Below are positions 8,564 through 16,998 of a stretch of DNA of 64,000 bases, in pieces. This DNA is from Pseudoprimorskyibacter insulae (GTDB lineage: Bacteria > Pseudomonadota > Alphaproteobacteria > Rhodobacterales > Rhodobacteraceae): positions 62,001-126,000 of the forward strand of contig NZ_OMOJ01000006.1 in assembly GCF_900302505.1 (NCBI RefSeq). Direction: 5' to 3'. The notes beneath the pieces are model-generated. The model did not search any database. It was not told where the DNA came from and was given only the letters and a program-made list of their open reading frames with translations. How positions within the stretch are numbered: position 1 is the first letter of the stretch; each line of letters starts with the position of its first letter. The translations under genes were made by a program, and so were the position numbers.

Positions 8564-8614
8564 GCATTTTCTGACAATAAATATTCCCGGGGGTCCGGGG
8601 GCAGAGCCCCCGGC
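8561..8614. repeat. intergenic hairpin repeat, copy 1
   Basis: The sequence GAGCATTTTCTGAC, then AATAAATATTCCCGGGGG, then the hairpin CCGGGGGC-AGA-GCCCCCGG (8595-8613). It matches other copies in the window (12927, 29513, 30537, 36838, 54990). It lies between phoH and ybeY and could attenuate the transcript. Confidence 0.75.
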
Positions 8615-8622
8615 GCGTAACG

Positions 8623-9126
8623 ATGCTGACCGATACGATCCTTGAAGACGACCGCTGGGAAGAGGCGGATCTTGAAACACTGGCCGAAACGGCGGCAGTG
8701 GCGGCGCTATCCCATCTGGGCATGGTGCCCCAGGACTATGAAATCGCCGTTCTTGGCTGTGATGATGCGCGGATTGCAGTCCTGAACGCCGAGTTCCGCG
8801 ACAAGCCGACGCCAACCAATGTGCTGAGCTGGCCCGCGTGGGATTTGGCCGCCGAAGATGACGGCGCCGCGCCAGAGCCCGCGCCCGAGGGCGATGAAAC
8901 CATGCCCGAAGCGCTTGGCGATATCGCGATCTCCTATGACACATGCTTAGCCGAGGCAGAGGCAGCGGGCAAACCTTTGGCCGATCACGTCACCCATCTG
9001 GTGGTGCACGGCGTCCTTCATTTGCTGGGCTATGATCACATCCGTGACAATGACGCCACGCTGATGGAAGGAATTGAGACCAAAATACTTGGCAAAATGG
9101 GTATTTCAGACCCATATAGGGAATAG
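8623..9126 (+). CDS. ybeY: endoribonuclease YbeY
   Basis: A zinc-dependent single-strand endoribonuclease acting in 16S rRNA 3'-end maturation and ribosome quality control. It has 167 residues. The diagnostic metal site HLVVHGVLHLLGYDH is near residues 126-140, preceded by the family motif LNAEFRDKPTPTNVLSWP. An acidic, proline-rich insert (APEPAPEGDETMPE) sits in the middle, as is common in this lineage. The start at 8623 follows the hairpin repeat directly, with no strong Shine-Dalgarno, so it may depend on coupling or on the repeat structure. It is followed by corC. Confidence 0.95.
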   Translation: MLTDTILEDDRWEEADLETLAETAAVAALSHLGMVPQDYEIAVLGCDDARIAVLNAEFRDKPTPTNVLSWPAWDLAAEDDGAAPEPAPEGDETMPEALGDIAISYDTCLAEAEAAGKPLADHVTHLVVHGVLHLLGYDHIRDNDATLMEGIETKILGKMGISDPYRE

Positions 9127-9159
9127 TCAGGGCCAATGGCCCGTTTTTGGACAGGATTT

Positions 9160-10098
9160 ATGGGCGATAACGACGGCTCTTCTAATGCGGCGCAAAGCGC
9201 GCAGCCAAAAGGGCAACAAGTAACGAAGCGGCCGTTGTTGGGCCGATTGTTGAAACGCTGGACCCCGACGCCAGAACCTGCGCCCCAAAGCGCAGCGCCT
9301 GTCACGCAGACGCGCCCTCAGACCCACGGCATGGTGAACCTGCGCCGTATGCGGGTCGAAGATGTGGCGATCCCGCGGGTTGAGATCATCTCGGTTCCCG
9401 ACACGATTTCCCGCGACGATCTGGTGCAGGTTTTCCGTGACAGCGGTCTGACCCGTGTGCCCGTCTATGAAGGCACGCTGGACACGCCGATCGGTCTTGC
9501 ACACCTGAAGGATTTCGCGCTGCACCACGGCTTTAACGGCCATACCGAAGACTTCGATCTGCGCAAACTGCTGCGCCCGTTGCTGTTCGTGCCGCCCTCG
9601 ATGCCAATTGGTGTGCTGCTGACGAAGATGCAGGCCGAACGCCGGCATATGGCGTTGGTGATCGACGAATACGGCGGCGTAGATGGGCTTGTGACCATCG
9701 AAGACCTGATCGAACAGGTCATCGGCGAGATCGAAGACGAACACGACATAGACGACGAAAAGAACTGGACCCGCGAAAAATCTGGCGCTTATCTGGTTCT
9801 GGCCCGGACAATGCTTGACGAATTCGAACGCGAAATAGGCGTTGATCTTTGCGAGGACGAAGCCATCGACAGCGAAGAGATCGACACGCTGGGCGGTCTT
9901 GTCTTCATGCTGGCCGGACATGTTCCCGCACGAGGAGAGGTCGTATCGCATCCCGCAGGTGTCGAGTTTGAGGTGATTGATGCCGATCCCCGGCGGATCA
10001 AGCGTTTGCGTGTCGTGCCGCCCGGTACGGTTGCAGCCCGCGCCGCGCCCAAAGCCGCCGCGCCCGATGCTGCGGCCCCCAAACCCGCCGGCAAGTAA
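9160..10098 (+). CDS. corC: CorC/TlyC-type CBS-domain protein
   Basis: A cytoplasmic protein of the hemolysin III-like CorC family, associated with Mg2+/Co2+ handling. The order is N-terminal low-complexity region, a CBS pair (MRVEDVAIPRVEIISV to HLKDFALHHGF, then LLRPLLFVPPSMPIGVLL and MALVIDEYGGVDGLVTIEDLIE), and the CorC_HlyC FAD-binding-like C-terminal domain (EEIDTLGGLVFMLAGHVP). I choose ATG 9160 (MGDNDGSS, preceded by GGACAGGA), which gives 312 residues and is the start I recall in relatives. ATG 9136 is an in-frame alternative. It lies between ybeY and lnt as in many alphaproteobacteria. Confidence 0.92.
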   Translation: MGDNDGSSNAAQSAQPKGQQVTKRPLLGRLLKRWTPTPEPAPQSAAPVTQTRPQTHGMVNLRRMRVEDVAIPRVEIISVPDTISRDDLVQVFRDSGLTRVPVYEGTLDTPIGLAHLKDFALHHGFNGHTEDFDLRKLLRPLLFVPPSMPIGVLLTKMQAERRHMALVIDEYGGVDGLVTIEDLIEQVIGEIEDEHDIDDEKNWTREKSGAYLVLARTMLDEFEREIGVDLCEDEAIDSEEIDTLGGLVFMLAGHVPARGEVVSHPAGVEFEVIDADPRRIKRLRVVPPGTVAARAAPKAAAPDAAAPKPAGK

Positions 10099-10104
10099 CC
10101 CTTC

Positions 10105-11565
10105 ATGCGGGTTTCCCGGATATCGCTGGCCAGCCTAGGCGCGGGCGGAGCCTTTGCGCTTGGCCAGCCGCCATTCGGTCTTTGGCCGGTGGCGCTATTG
10201 GGGCTGGTCGCGGGGTTTGCCGTCTTGCGCCGGGCCGCCAATGCGCGGCATGCGGCCATGCTGGCATGGCTGTTTGGGCTTGGCTATTTTGGGCTGTCCC
10301 TGACGTGGATTGTTGAGCCATTCTTTGTTGATGCCGCCGATACCGGCTGGATGGCCCCCTTTGCCCTGATTGGCATGGCGGGCGGTCTGGCGCTGTTCTG
10401 GGGCGTAGCGGGCTGGGCTGGGCAGCGCCTTGGCGGCAAGGGCTGGTTTGCGGTGACATGGGCGCTGGTGGAACTGGCCCGCAGCTATATGTTGACGGGT
10501 TTTCCTTGGGGGCTGGTCGGCTATGTCTGGGCCGATACCTGGGCGCTACAATGGGTCGCCTTCATCGGCGCACAGGGGCTGACGCTGGTCTCGCTGGGGT
10601 TGGCGGCATTGGCCAGCGCTGGCCGCAAGGGCGCCGCGATGGCCGCCATTGGTGCGGCAGGCCTGTTGATCGGCGGCTATGCGCTGCGCCCGGCCGCGGC
10701 ACTGCCCAAGGCAGACGCGCCGGTTGTGCGCCTGATCCAGCCCAATGCCCCGCAGCATCTGAAATGGGATCCCGATCACATCCCGACCTTCTTTCAGCGC
10801 CAGCTGACCTATACCCGTGCTGAACCGCGCCCGGATTTGGTGGTCTGGCCCGAAACCTCACTTCCGATGTGGTTGCATGACGCCGATGAGGCGCTGTCGA
10901 TCATGTCGGATGCGGCCAATGGCGCTCCGATCGCCGTTGGTGTTCAGCGCTACAATTTTGAGACCGCGCAGACCTTCAATTCGATGCTGCTATTGGACGA
11001 GGGCGGGCAGCAATCGGCGATCTATGACAAGCACCACCTTGTCCCATTTGGCGAATACATGCCCGCCGCTTGGCTGTTTGACCGGTTCAACATCCTTGGC
11101 CTCGCCTCCCGCGCGGAAGGGGGATATTCCGCAGGCCCCGGCCCGCAGGCCTATGACCTGCCGGGGGTGGGGCGCATTTTGCCGCTGATCTGCTATGAGG
11201 CGGTGTTTCAGCAGGATCTGCGGCTGGACGGCGCGCGCCCCGATCTGGTGCTACACCTGACAAATGACGCTTGGTTCGGTACTTTCTCGGGCCCCTATCA
11301 GCACTTGCAACAGGCCCGCGTGCGGGCGGTCGAATTCGGCCTGCCGGTTTTGCGGGCCGCCAATACCGGGGTCTCAGCGGTGATTGATCCGGCGGGCCGG
11401 GTGCTGCAAAGCCTTGATCTGGGGCAGGCGGGTTACCTTGATGCGCCGCTGCCCGCGCCCCGCGCCACCACGGTTTACGCGAAAATCGGCGATTGGCCGG
11501 TGGTATTGTTGCTGATCGCGCTCTCTTTGGCGGGTTTGGCAATGTCTTTACGGAATCGTCATTGA
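10105..11565 (+). CDS. lnt: apolipoprotein N-acyltransferase
   Basis: An inner-membrane enzyme that adds the third acyl chain to lipoproteins. It has 486 residues. The N-terminal half has about six membrane segments, with the family motif [18 protein letters not shown]. The periplasmic nitrilase-like domain has the triad Glu in VVWPETSLP, Lys in [15 protein letters not shown] and Cys in [11 protein letters not shown] final membrane helix ([17 protein letters not shown]) closes the protein. It starts 6 bp after corC and ends at the metK promoter region. Confidence 0.96.
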   Translation: MRVSRISLASLGAGGAFALGQPPFGLWPVALLGLVAGFAVLRRAANARHAAMLAWLFGLGYFGLSLTWIVEPFFVDAADTGWMAPFALIGMAGGLALFWGVAGWAGQRLGGKGWFAVTWALVELARSYMLTGFPWGLVGYVWADTWALQWVAFIGAQGLTLVSLGLAALASAGRKGAAMAAIGAAGLLIGGYALRPAAALPKADAPVVRLIQPNAPQHLKWDPDHIPTFFQRQLTYTRAEPRPDLVVWPETSLPMWLHDADEALSIMSDAANGAPIAVGVQRYNFETAQTFNSMLLLDEGGQQSAIYDKHHLVPFGEYMPAAWLFDRFNILGLASRAEGGYSAGPGPQAYDLPGVGRILPLICYEAVFQQDLRLDGARPDLVLHLTNDAWFGTFSGPYQHLQQARVRAVEFGLPVLRAANTGVSAVIDPAGRVLQSLDLGQAGYLDAPLPAPRATTVYAKIGDWPVVLLLIALSLAGLAMSLRNRH

Positions 11566-11590
11566 CCCGCGCCATTCAGGGGCATAGGCA
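11562..11590 (+). promoter_or_regulatory. candidate metK promoter
   Basis: TTGACC (11562-11567), a 17-bp spacer and TAGGCA (11585-11590). The -35 overlaps the lnt stop codon. The transcript would start some 15 bp before the riboswitch. This is predicted from the sequence alone. Confidence 0.45.
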
Positions 11591-11610
11591 TGTGCCTTGT
11601 CAAAAAATCC

Positions 11611-11656
11611 CGTCACAACGGCTTCCTGGCGTGGCGGAGAAATGTAATGGAGCAGC
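11611..11656 (+). promoter_or_regulatory. SAM/SAH riboswitch in the metK leader
   Basis: The leader contains CGTCACAACGGCTTCCTGG, then CGTGGCG, and ends ATGGAGCA. Stem P1 is CGUCAC with GUGGCG (six pairs, one U-G). The loop segment GCUUCC can pair with GGAGC in a pseudoknot that captures the GGAG ribosome-binding site of metK (11649-11652). This matches the short SAM/SAH riboswitch known from Rhodobacterales upstream of metK, and implies translational shut-off when SAM (or SAH) is high. Confidence 0.92.
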
Positions 11657-11660
11657 CCCA

Positions 11661-12842
11661 ATGTCGCGACAGAACTATATCTTCACTTCGGAATCGGTCT
11701 CCGAAGGGCACCCGGATAAGGTATGTGACCGCATCTCCGACGCCGTTCTGGACGCGTTTCTCGCGGAAGAACCTGAGGCGCGGGTGGCGTGCGAAACCTT
11801 TGCCACCACGAACCGCGTCGTCATCGGCGGCGAGGTGGGCCTGTCCGACAAGGACAAGCTGGCCGAATACATGGAACGCATTCCCGATATTGCCCGGGCC
11901 TGTATCAAGGACATCGGGTATGAGCAGGACAAGTTCCACCACGAAACCTGCAAGATCACCAATCTGTTGCACGAACAGTCGGCGCATATCGCGCAAGGCG
12001 TGAATGCGGCGGAAAACAAGGACGAAGGCGCCGGCGATCAGGGCATCATGTTTGGCTATGCCACCAATGAAACGCCCGCGCTGATGCCTGCGCCGATCCA
12101 ATACAGCCACGCCATCCTGCGCCGTCTGGCTGAGGTGCGCAAATCCAGCGAACAGCCGACCCTGCGCCCGGATGCGAAATCGCAGCTGTCCGTGCGCTAT
12201 GAAAACGGCAAGCCGGTCGGCGTGACCTCGATCGTTCTGTCGACGCAGCATGAGTTTGAGACGCAGACCTCGGCAGACATTCGGCAAATTGTTGAACCCT
12301 ATATTCGCGAAGTCCTGCCCGAAGGCTGGATCAGCGAAGACACCGAATGGTGGGTCAACCCCACGGGTGTCTTCGTGATTGGCGGCCCGGATGGCGACGC
12401 AGGCCTGACCGGCCGTAAGATCATCGTCGACACCTATGGCGGCGCGGCCCCCCATGGCGGCGGCGCCTTCTCGGGCAAAGATCCGACCAAAGTGGACCGC
12501 TCGGCCGCCTATGCCGCGCGGTATCTGGCCAAGAACGTGGTCGCCGCCGGTATGGCAGACCGCTGCACCGTGCAGCTGAGCTATGCCATCGGCGTGTCAA
12601 AGCCGCTGTCGATCTATGTCGACACCCATGGCACGGGTGAGGTGGATGACGCCGCGATCGAGCTTGCCATTCCCAAGGTTATGGATCTGACGCCGCGCGG
12701 CATCCGCACGCATCTGGACATGAACCGCCCGATCTACCAGCGTACTGCCGCATATGGCCATTTTGGCCGCGAGCCCGAAGCCGATGGCGGCTTTAGCTGG
12801 GAACGCGTTGATCTGGTCGATGCGCTGAAAGCATCTGTTTGA
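11661..12842 (+). CDS. metK: S-adenosylmethionine synthetase
   Basis: Makes SAM from methionine and ATP. It has 393 residues, the normal size being about 385-395. Signatures: [20 protein letters not shown] at the N-terminus, [15 protein letters not shown] in the middle, and [19 protein letters not shown] with the phosphate-binding lysines. The start is ATG 11661, with GGAG at 11649-11652. That site lies inside the SAM/SAH riboswitch pseudoknot, so feedback control by product is expected. A frame extension to 11493 overlaps lnt and the leader and is not coding. Confidence 0.98.
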   Translation: MSRQNYIFTSESVSEGHPDKVCDRISDAVLDAFLAEEPEARVACETFATTNRVVIGGEVGLSDKDKLAEYMERIPDIARACIKDIGYEQDKFHHETCKITNLLHEQSAHIAQGVNAAENKDEGAGDQGIMFGYATNETPALMPAPIQYSHAILRRLAEVRKSSEQPTLRPDAKSQLSVRYENGKPVGVTSIVLSTQHEFETQTSADIRQIVEPYIREVLPEGWISEDTEWWVNPTGVFVIGGPDGDAGLTGRKIIVDTYGGAAPHGGGAFSGKDPTKVDRSAAYAARYLAKNVVAAGMADRCTVQLSYAIGVSKPLSIYVDTHGTGEVDDAAIELAIPKVMDLTPRGIRTHLDMNRPIYQRTAAYGHFGREPEADGGFSWERVDLVDALKASV

Positions 12843-12851
12843 TCCAATTGT

Positions 12852-12906
12852 GTGCGGCTTGCGCCGCACGCATGATATCTTGGCTGCGCGCTTTGAGCGC
12901 GCGGCC
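12852..12906 (+). terminator. tandem hairpins after metK
   Basis: There are two GC-rich hairpins: GTGCGGC-TTGC-GCCGCAC (12852-12869) and GGCTGCGCGC-TTTGA-GCGCGCGGCC (12882-12906). Neither has a clear T-tract, so termination may rely on the stronger hairpin at 13017-13041. Confidence 0.45.
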
Positions 12907-12926
12907 TCGGGGTTGCCTCCGGCGGG

Positions 12927-12996
12927 AGAGTATTTGAGAGAAAGATGAAAGCAGGGGCGCGCTTTCCTTTCATCTTTCCAATAAATACCTCTGGGG
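12927..12996. repeat. intergenic hairpin repeat, copy 2 (longest form)
   Basis: It begins GAGAGTATTTGAGAG, has 11-bp perfect arms AAAGATGAAAG (12941-12951) and CTTTCATCTTT (12967-12977) with a 15-nt loop, and ends AATAAATACCTCTGGGGG. It combines the left half seen alone in the copies at 30537 and 36838 with the right half seen in the copies at 8561 and 54990. Confidence 0.75.
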
Positions 12997-13016
12997 GTGA
13001 ATTGGGCCTGGCCCAA

Positions 13017-13041
13017 GAGGGGGCAAAGCCCCCTTTCTTTT
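13017..13041 (+). terminator. intrinsic terminator between metK and hisE
   Basis: The hairpin GGGGGC-AAA-GCCCCC is followed by TTTCTTTT. It is preceded by a second palindrome, TTGGGCC-T-GGCCCAA. It separates metK from the convergent hisE. Confidence 0.75.
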
Positions 13042-13071
13042 CACCCAGCGTTTCGCTTAGGCTTAAGATGC

Positions 13072-13386
13072 TTAGGATTTGGGGCGGCTGGCTTTTTCGG
13101 CGATGCCGGATTGGCGTTGGCGGCTGGCCAGCTCGTCCATCACTGCGCTGAGTGGCACGTCGCGTGATTGCAGCATCACCAACAGGTGGAACAGCACATC
13201 GGCCGCCTCTGAGGCGAGCCCATTTTTGTCGTCTTTGACGGCTTCGATCACCGCCTCAATCGCCTCTTCCCCGAACTTTTCGGCGCATTTCTCCGGGCCT
13301 TTTGCCAAAAGCTTGGCGGTCCAGCTGCTGGAGGGATCGGCTTTGGCGCGCTCGGCTACGATTTGGGCAAGATCGTCAAGGGTCAT
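13072..13386 (-). CDS. hisE: phosphoribosyl-ATP pyrophosphatase
   Basis: The second step of histidine synthesis, hydrolysing PR-ATP to PR-AMP. A 104-residue all-helical MazG-like protein. Metal-binding acidic residues are in [16 protein letters not shown] and [14 protein letters not shown]. It is a stand-alone HisE (not fused to HisI), as usual in alphaproteobacteria. Its start overlaps the hisF stop by 4 bp (ATGA), so the two are translationally coupled. Confidence 0.95.
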   Translation of the reverse strand: MTLDDLAQIVAERAKADPSSSWTAKLLAKGPEKCAEKFGEEAIEAVIEAVKDDKNGLASEAADVLFHLLVMLQSRDVPLSAVMDELASRQRQSGIAEKASRPKS

Positions 13387-14144
13387 GCGAGCCTCATGGG
13401 GATGCCCGCGTTTGCCATGTGTTCCTTGGCTTCGCGGATGGTGTAATCGCCAAAGTGGAAAATCGAGGCGGCCAGAACCGCGCTCGCGCCGCCCTTGGTG
13501 ACGCCTTCGACCAGATGGTCGAGCGTTCCAACGCCGCCCGAGGCGATGACCGGAACAGACACTGCATCGGAAATCGCGCGGGTCAGCGGAAGGTTGAAGC
13601 CGGCGCGGGTGCCGTCACGGTCCATCGAGGTGAGTAGGATTTCGCCTGCGCCTTTGGCAACCACGGTGCGGGCAAATTCGACGGCGTCGATGCCTGTGGG
13701 TTTGCGCCCGCCATGGGTAAAAATCTCCCACTTGCCGGGCGCGACCGTTTTGGCGTCGATGGCGACCACAATGCATTGGCTGCCGAATTGGTCTGCGGCC
13801 TCGGCCACCACATCGGGGTTAGCCACGGCGGCAGAGTTGAAGCTGACCTTGTCGGCCCCCGCCAGCAGCAGTGCCCGAACATCGGCCACGGTGCGCACGC
13901 CGCCGCCCACGGTCAGCGGGATAAAGCACTGTTCTGCCGTGCGGGTCACCACATCGAACATGGTGCCACGGTTTTCGTGGGTGGCGTGGATGTCGAGAAA
14001 ACAGATCTCATCCGCGCCAGCGGCGTCATAGGCGCGGGCGGATTCCACAGGGTCGCCAGCATCGACCAGATCGACAAAGTTCACGCCTTTGACCACGCGG
14101 CCATCGGCGACATCAAGGCAGGGAATGATGCGAGTTTTCAGCAT
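13383..14144 (-). CDS. hisF: imidazole glycerol phosphate synthase cyclase subunit
   Basis: Forms IGP and AICAR from PRFAR using ammonia supplied by HisH. A 253-residue (beta/alpha)8 barrel. Catalytic Asp11 is in [15 protein letters not shown], and the second Asp is in [11 protein letters not shown]. Phosphate-binding loops are [10 protein letters not shown] and [11 protein letters not shown]. hisE follows with a 4-bp overlap. The gene upstream on the same strand encodes a small membrane protein. Confidence 0.97.
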   Translation of the reverse strand: MLKTRIIPCLDVADGRVVKGVNFVDLVDAGDPVESARAYDAAGADEICFLDIHATHENRGTMFDVVTRTAEQCFIPLTVGGGVRTVADVRALLLAGADKVSFNSAAVANPDVVAEAADQFGSQCIVVAIDAKTVAPGKWEIFTHGGRKPTGIDAVEFARTVVAKGAGEILLTSMDRDGTRAGFNLPLTRAISDAVSVPVIASGGVGTLDHLVEGVTKGGASAVLAASIFHFGDYTIREAKEHMANAGIPMRLA

Positions 14145-14189
14145 GGGGGCCTTATGGCTTGGAATGTGGCGCTTGGGAAGGGCGCAGGC

Positions 14190-14495
14190 TTATTCGGGGG
14201 TGATCTGGATGGTTTGGCGCAGCGCGCCCGTCAGTTGGTCGTAGATCAGAATGCGGTCATCTGTGGTGACAATGGCGTACCAGCCCGTGCCTTGGGTGAA
14301 GGCGGCCGGGCTTGTGCCGTCCGGCAGGGTGATCTGGTCTGGAAGCAGGGGCGTTTCATCGCTATAGCGTGACCAGATCAGCGCAACGATCAGCACCATA
14401 CCGACGATCATCACGACCGTCAGGGCTGTCACCAACCCGCGCAAGAACTTCAGGCTGGCTGGAAGCTCAATTTCTGGCTCAGGAGATTCCGTCAT
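14190..14495 (-). CDS. DUF6476-like small membrane protein
   Basis: A 101-residue protein with an acidic N-terminus (TESPEPEIELP), one transmembrane segment (about residues 23-43, VTALTVVMIVGMVLIVALI) and a C-terminal part that reads like a single beta-propeller blade (WYAIVTTDDRILIYDQLTGALRQTI). It resembles the short Rhodobacteraceae family listed as DUF6476. It lies 45 bp upstream of hisF on the same strand. Its ATG (CAT at 14493-14495 on the plus strand) overlaps the divergent rluD-like ATG at 14494, so both starts share the palindrome CATG. Confidence 0.75.
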   Translation of the reverse strand: MTESPEPEIELPASLKFLRGLVTALTVVMIVGMVLIVALIWSRYSDETPLLPDQITLPDGTSPAAFTQGTGWYAIVTTDDRILIYDQLTGALRQTIQITPE

Positions 14496-15519
14496 GGCAA
14501 CCACCGAATTGATTGTAATCATCGGCGCGGCACCGCCGCCCCGCCTTGATAAGGCGCTTGCGCGGGATGTGCCAGAGGAGGCGTCGCTTTCTCGCACCCG
14601 TTTGGCGCGGTTGATCGCGGATGGCCAGGTTCAGGTGAACGGCGCGATTGTTACGGACGGCAAGGCCAAGGTCGCGGAAGGCGATGAGGTGGCGATTATC
14701 GTCCCTGAGGCCGAAGACTATGACGTGCTGCCCGAGGATATCCCGCTAGAGATCCTCTATGAGGATGATGACCTGATCGTGATCAACAAACCGGCGGGTA
14801 TGGTCGTCCATCCCGCGCCGGGGTCGCCTTCGGGGACGTTGGTGAATGCGCTGCTGCATCACTTTGGCGGCAATCTGTCTGGCGTGGGCGGCGAAAAGCG
14901 GCCCGGCATCGTGCACCGGATCGACAAGGACACATCGGGGCTGTTGGTCGTGGCCAAGTCGGACCGGGCGCATCATGGGCTGGCGGCGCAGTTCGAAAAG
15001 CACACGGTTGACCGCGAATATCGCGCGGTGTGCTATGGCGTGCCGGATACCGCCGATCCGCGCCTGCGCGGTGTTCGTGGCGTTTCGGTCGAGCCGGGCA
15101 ATACCATCTGCATCACCACGCAATTGGCGCGGCACAAGACCGACCGTCAGAAACAGGCGGTGTATTTCGGGCAGGGGCGCCATGCGGTGACGCGTGCGCA
15201 ATTGCTGGAAGCGTTCGGCACACCCGGCACCGCGGCCTTGGTGGCTTGCCGGCTGCAAACGGGGCGCACCCATCAAATCCGCGTGCACATGGCCCATGCC
15301 GGGCATGGATTGATCGGTGATCCGGTCTATGGCGGCAAGCGAAAGATCGCGGCCAAGGCCCTGAGCCCCGCCGCGGTGGAGGCGGTGAACGCGTTCAGCC
15401 GTCAGGCGCTGCATGCGGCGGTTTTGGGCTTTGTCCATCCGGCAACGGGCGAGATGCTGGAATTTGAGGCAGAGCTGCCCAGCGACATGCAGGATTTGCT
15501 GAATGCGTTGCGCAGCTGA
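14494..15519 (+). CDS. RluA-family pseudouridine synthase, RluD type
   Basis: Isomerises uridines in rRNA; the RluD type modifies helix 69 of 23S rRNA. It has 341 residues. The N-terminal S4 RNA-binding domain is PPRLDKALARDVPEEASLSR to IADGQVQVNG, and the catalytic domain has the Asp motif HRIDKDTSGLLVVAK. Then come LQTGRTHQIRVHMAHAGH and GDPVYGG. AGGAG at 14481-14485 supports ATG 14494. rpoH follows after 157 bp, an order common in Rhodobacteraceae. Confidence 0.93.
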   Translation: MATTELIVIIGAAPPPRLDKALARDVPEEASLSRTRLARLIADGQVQVNGAIVTDGKAKVAEGDEVAIIVPEAEDYDVLPEDIPLEILYEDDDLIVINKPAGMVVHPAPGSPSGTLVNALLHHFGGNLSGVGGEKRPGIVHRIDKDTSGLLVVAKSDRAHHGLAAQFEKHTVDREYRAVCYGVPDTADPRLRGVRGVSVEPGNTICITTQLARHKTDRQKQAVYFGQGRHAVTRAQLLEAFGTPGTAALVACRLQTGRTHQIRVHMAHAGHGLIGDPVYGGKRKIAAKALSPAAVEAVNAFSRQALHAAVLGFVHPATGEMLEFEAELPSDMQDLLNALRS

Positions 15520-15608
15520 CGCATTTTACACATCCTTGTGACGACGCCGACATAATCACGCGCGCCCGCGCCCCTTGCCCTACATTGGGATTGAAGAAAT
15601 TCGGACCC

Positions 15609-15642
15609 GGGCGCTTGAAACATGTTAGCGCCCTTCTTATCT
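15609..15642 (+). promoter_or_regulatory. candidate rpoH promoter with embedded inverted repeat
   Basis: CTTGAAA (15614-15620) and TTATCT (15637-15642) with a 17-bp spacer from CTTGAA fit a heat-shock or housekeeping promoter. The inverted repeat GGGCGC (15609-15614) / GCGCCC (15628-15633) brackets the -35 and spacer. Regulation is inferred. Confidence 0.5.
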
Positions 15643-15676
15643 GGATGTTAAGACAATAAACATCGAAGGGACTGCG

Positions 15677-16573
15677 ATGAGTAACTATGCAAATCTGCCG
15701 GCACCTTCGCCGGAGGCTGGCCTGAGCCGCTACCTGCAAGAGATCCGCAAGTTTCCTCTGCTGGAGCCGGAAGAGGAATATATGCTGGCCAAACGGTGGG
15801 TTGAGGAACAGGACACCGCCTCGGCCCATAAAATGGTCACGTCGCACCTGCGCTTGGCCGCCAAGATTGCAATGGGCTATCGCGGTTACGGTCTGCCGCA
15901 GGCAGAGGTGATTTCTGAGGCGAACGTTGGTCTGATGCAGGCCGTCAAACGCTTTGACCCGGAAAAGGGCTTCCGCCTTGCGACCTATGCGATGTGGTGG
16001 ATTCGCGCCTCGATCCAGGAATATATCCTGCGATCCTGGAGCCTTGTGAAACTGGGGACGACCTCGGCGCAGAAGAAGCTGTTCTTCAACCTGCGCAAGG
16101 CCAAGAACCGGATTGGTGCGCTGGAAGACGGCGACCTGCGGCCCGAGCATGTCGAAAAGATCGCCAACGATCTGGGCGTGTCCGAGAATGAGGTCATCTC
16201 GATGAACCGTCGTCTGTCGGGCGGGGATGCGTCGCTGAACGCGACCGTCGGCTCCGAAGGCGAAGGCACCATGCAATGGCAGGACTGGCTTGAGGACGAA
16301 GATGCGGACCAAGCTGGCGACTACGAGGCGCGGGACGAACTTGAGACTCGCCGCGATATGCTGGTGGCGGCGATGCAGGTGCTCAATGACCGGGAAAAGG
16401 ACATTCTGACCCAGCGTCGTTTGATGGATCAGACGGTCACGCTTGAAGATCTGAGCGCGCAATACGGCGTAAGCCGCGAACGCATCCGCCAGATCGAAGT
16501 GCGCGCGTTTGAAAAATTGCAGAAGAAAATGCGCGATCTGGCCCGTGAACAAGGCCTTTTGCCTTCGGCTTGA
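15677..16573 (+). CDS. rpoH: RNA polymerase heat-shock sigma factor (sigma-32)
   Basis: Directs transcription of heat-shock genes. It has 298 residues. Region 2 includes the core-binding GLMQAVKRFDPEKGFRLATY and the -10 recognition MWWIRASIQEYILRSW. The RpoH-box motif QKKLFFNLRKAKNR is specific to sigma-32 proteins. Region 4 carries the helix-turn-helix TLEDLSAQYGVSRERIRQ. There is only one copy here, although many alphaproteobacteria have two. A CTTGAA-N17-TTATCT promoter lies 35 bp upstream of the ATG. Confidence 0.96.
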   Translation: MSNYANLPAPSPEAGLSRYLQEIRKFPLLEPEEEYMLAKRWVEEQDTASAHKMVTSHLRLAAKIAMGYRGYGLPQAEVISEANVGLMQAVKRFDPEKGFRLATYAMWWIRASIQEYILRSWSLVKLGTTSAQKKLFFNLRKAKNRIGALEDGDLRPEHVEKIANDLGVSENEVISMNRRLSGGDASLNATVGSEGEGTMQWQDWLEDEDADQAGDYEARDELETRRDMLVAAMQVLNDREKDILTQRRLMDQTVTLEDLSAQYGVSRERIRQIEVRAFEKLQKKMRDLAREQGLLPSA

Positions 16574-16643
16574 TCCTGCGCATGGCGCGACCCTTTGGGG
16601 CCGTGCAAGGACCTGACATCATTCATTTTCACAGGGGGCTGTG

Positions 16644-16940
16644 ATGACGGATACGACTGACGATTTTACGATTGAAGATGCCGAACCGGTGACCGACCAA
16701 GAACCGATCTGGAAACGCATCCTCTATGCGGTGGTTTTGCTGATTCTGTTCGCGATTGCCGAAACCGTTCTGTGGGTGCTGACCGCGCTTCAGATCATCT
16801 GGGTTCCGCTGACCGGTGGGCCGAATAAGGCGATTGCCGATTTTGGCAAAACGCTGGCCGATTGGACCCGCAACGCGGTGGCCTATCTGACCGGGGCGGC
16901 TGCGGATAAGCCCTTCCCTTGGGCGGACACCAACAGCTAA
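16644..16940 (+). CDS. DUF4389-type small membrane protein
   Basis: A 98-residue protein with an acidic N-terminus, then one long hydrophobic segment (YAVVLLILFAIAETVLWVLTALQIIWVPLTGG) that continues into KAIADFGKTLADWTRNAVAYLTG. This pattern matches DUF4389, a family of predicted membrane-associated proteins without known function. ATG 16644 is preceded by AGGGGG; the GTG 3 bp upstream is an alternative. It follows rpoH by 70 bp without an evident terminator. Confidence 0.8.
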   Translation: MTDTTDDFTIEDAEPVTDQEPIWKRILYAVVLLILFAIAETVLWVLTALQIIWVPLTGGPNKAIADFGKTLADWTRNAVAYLTGAAADKPFPWADTNS

Positions 16941-16998
16941 TCACCTTGCGACGCAGGTCGGTTGCGCTAACATGCGCGCAACTACACCGGAGGACGCA

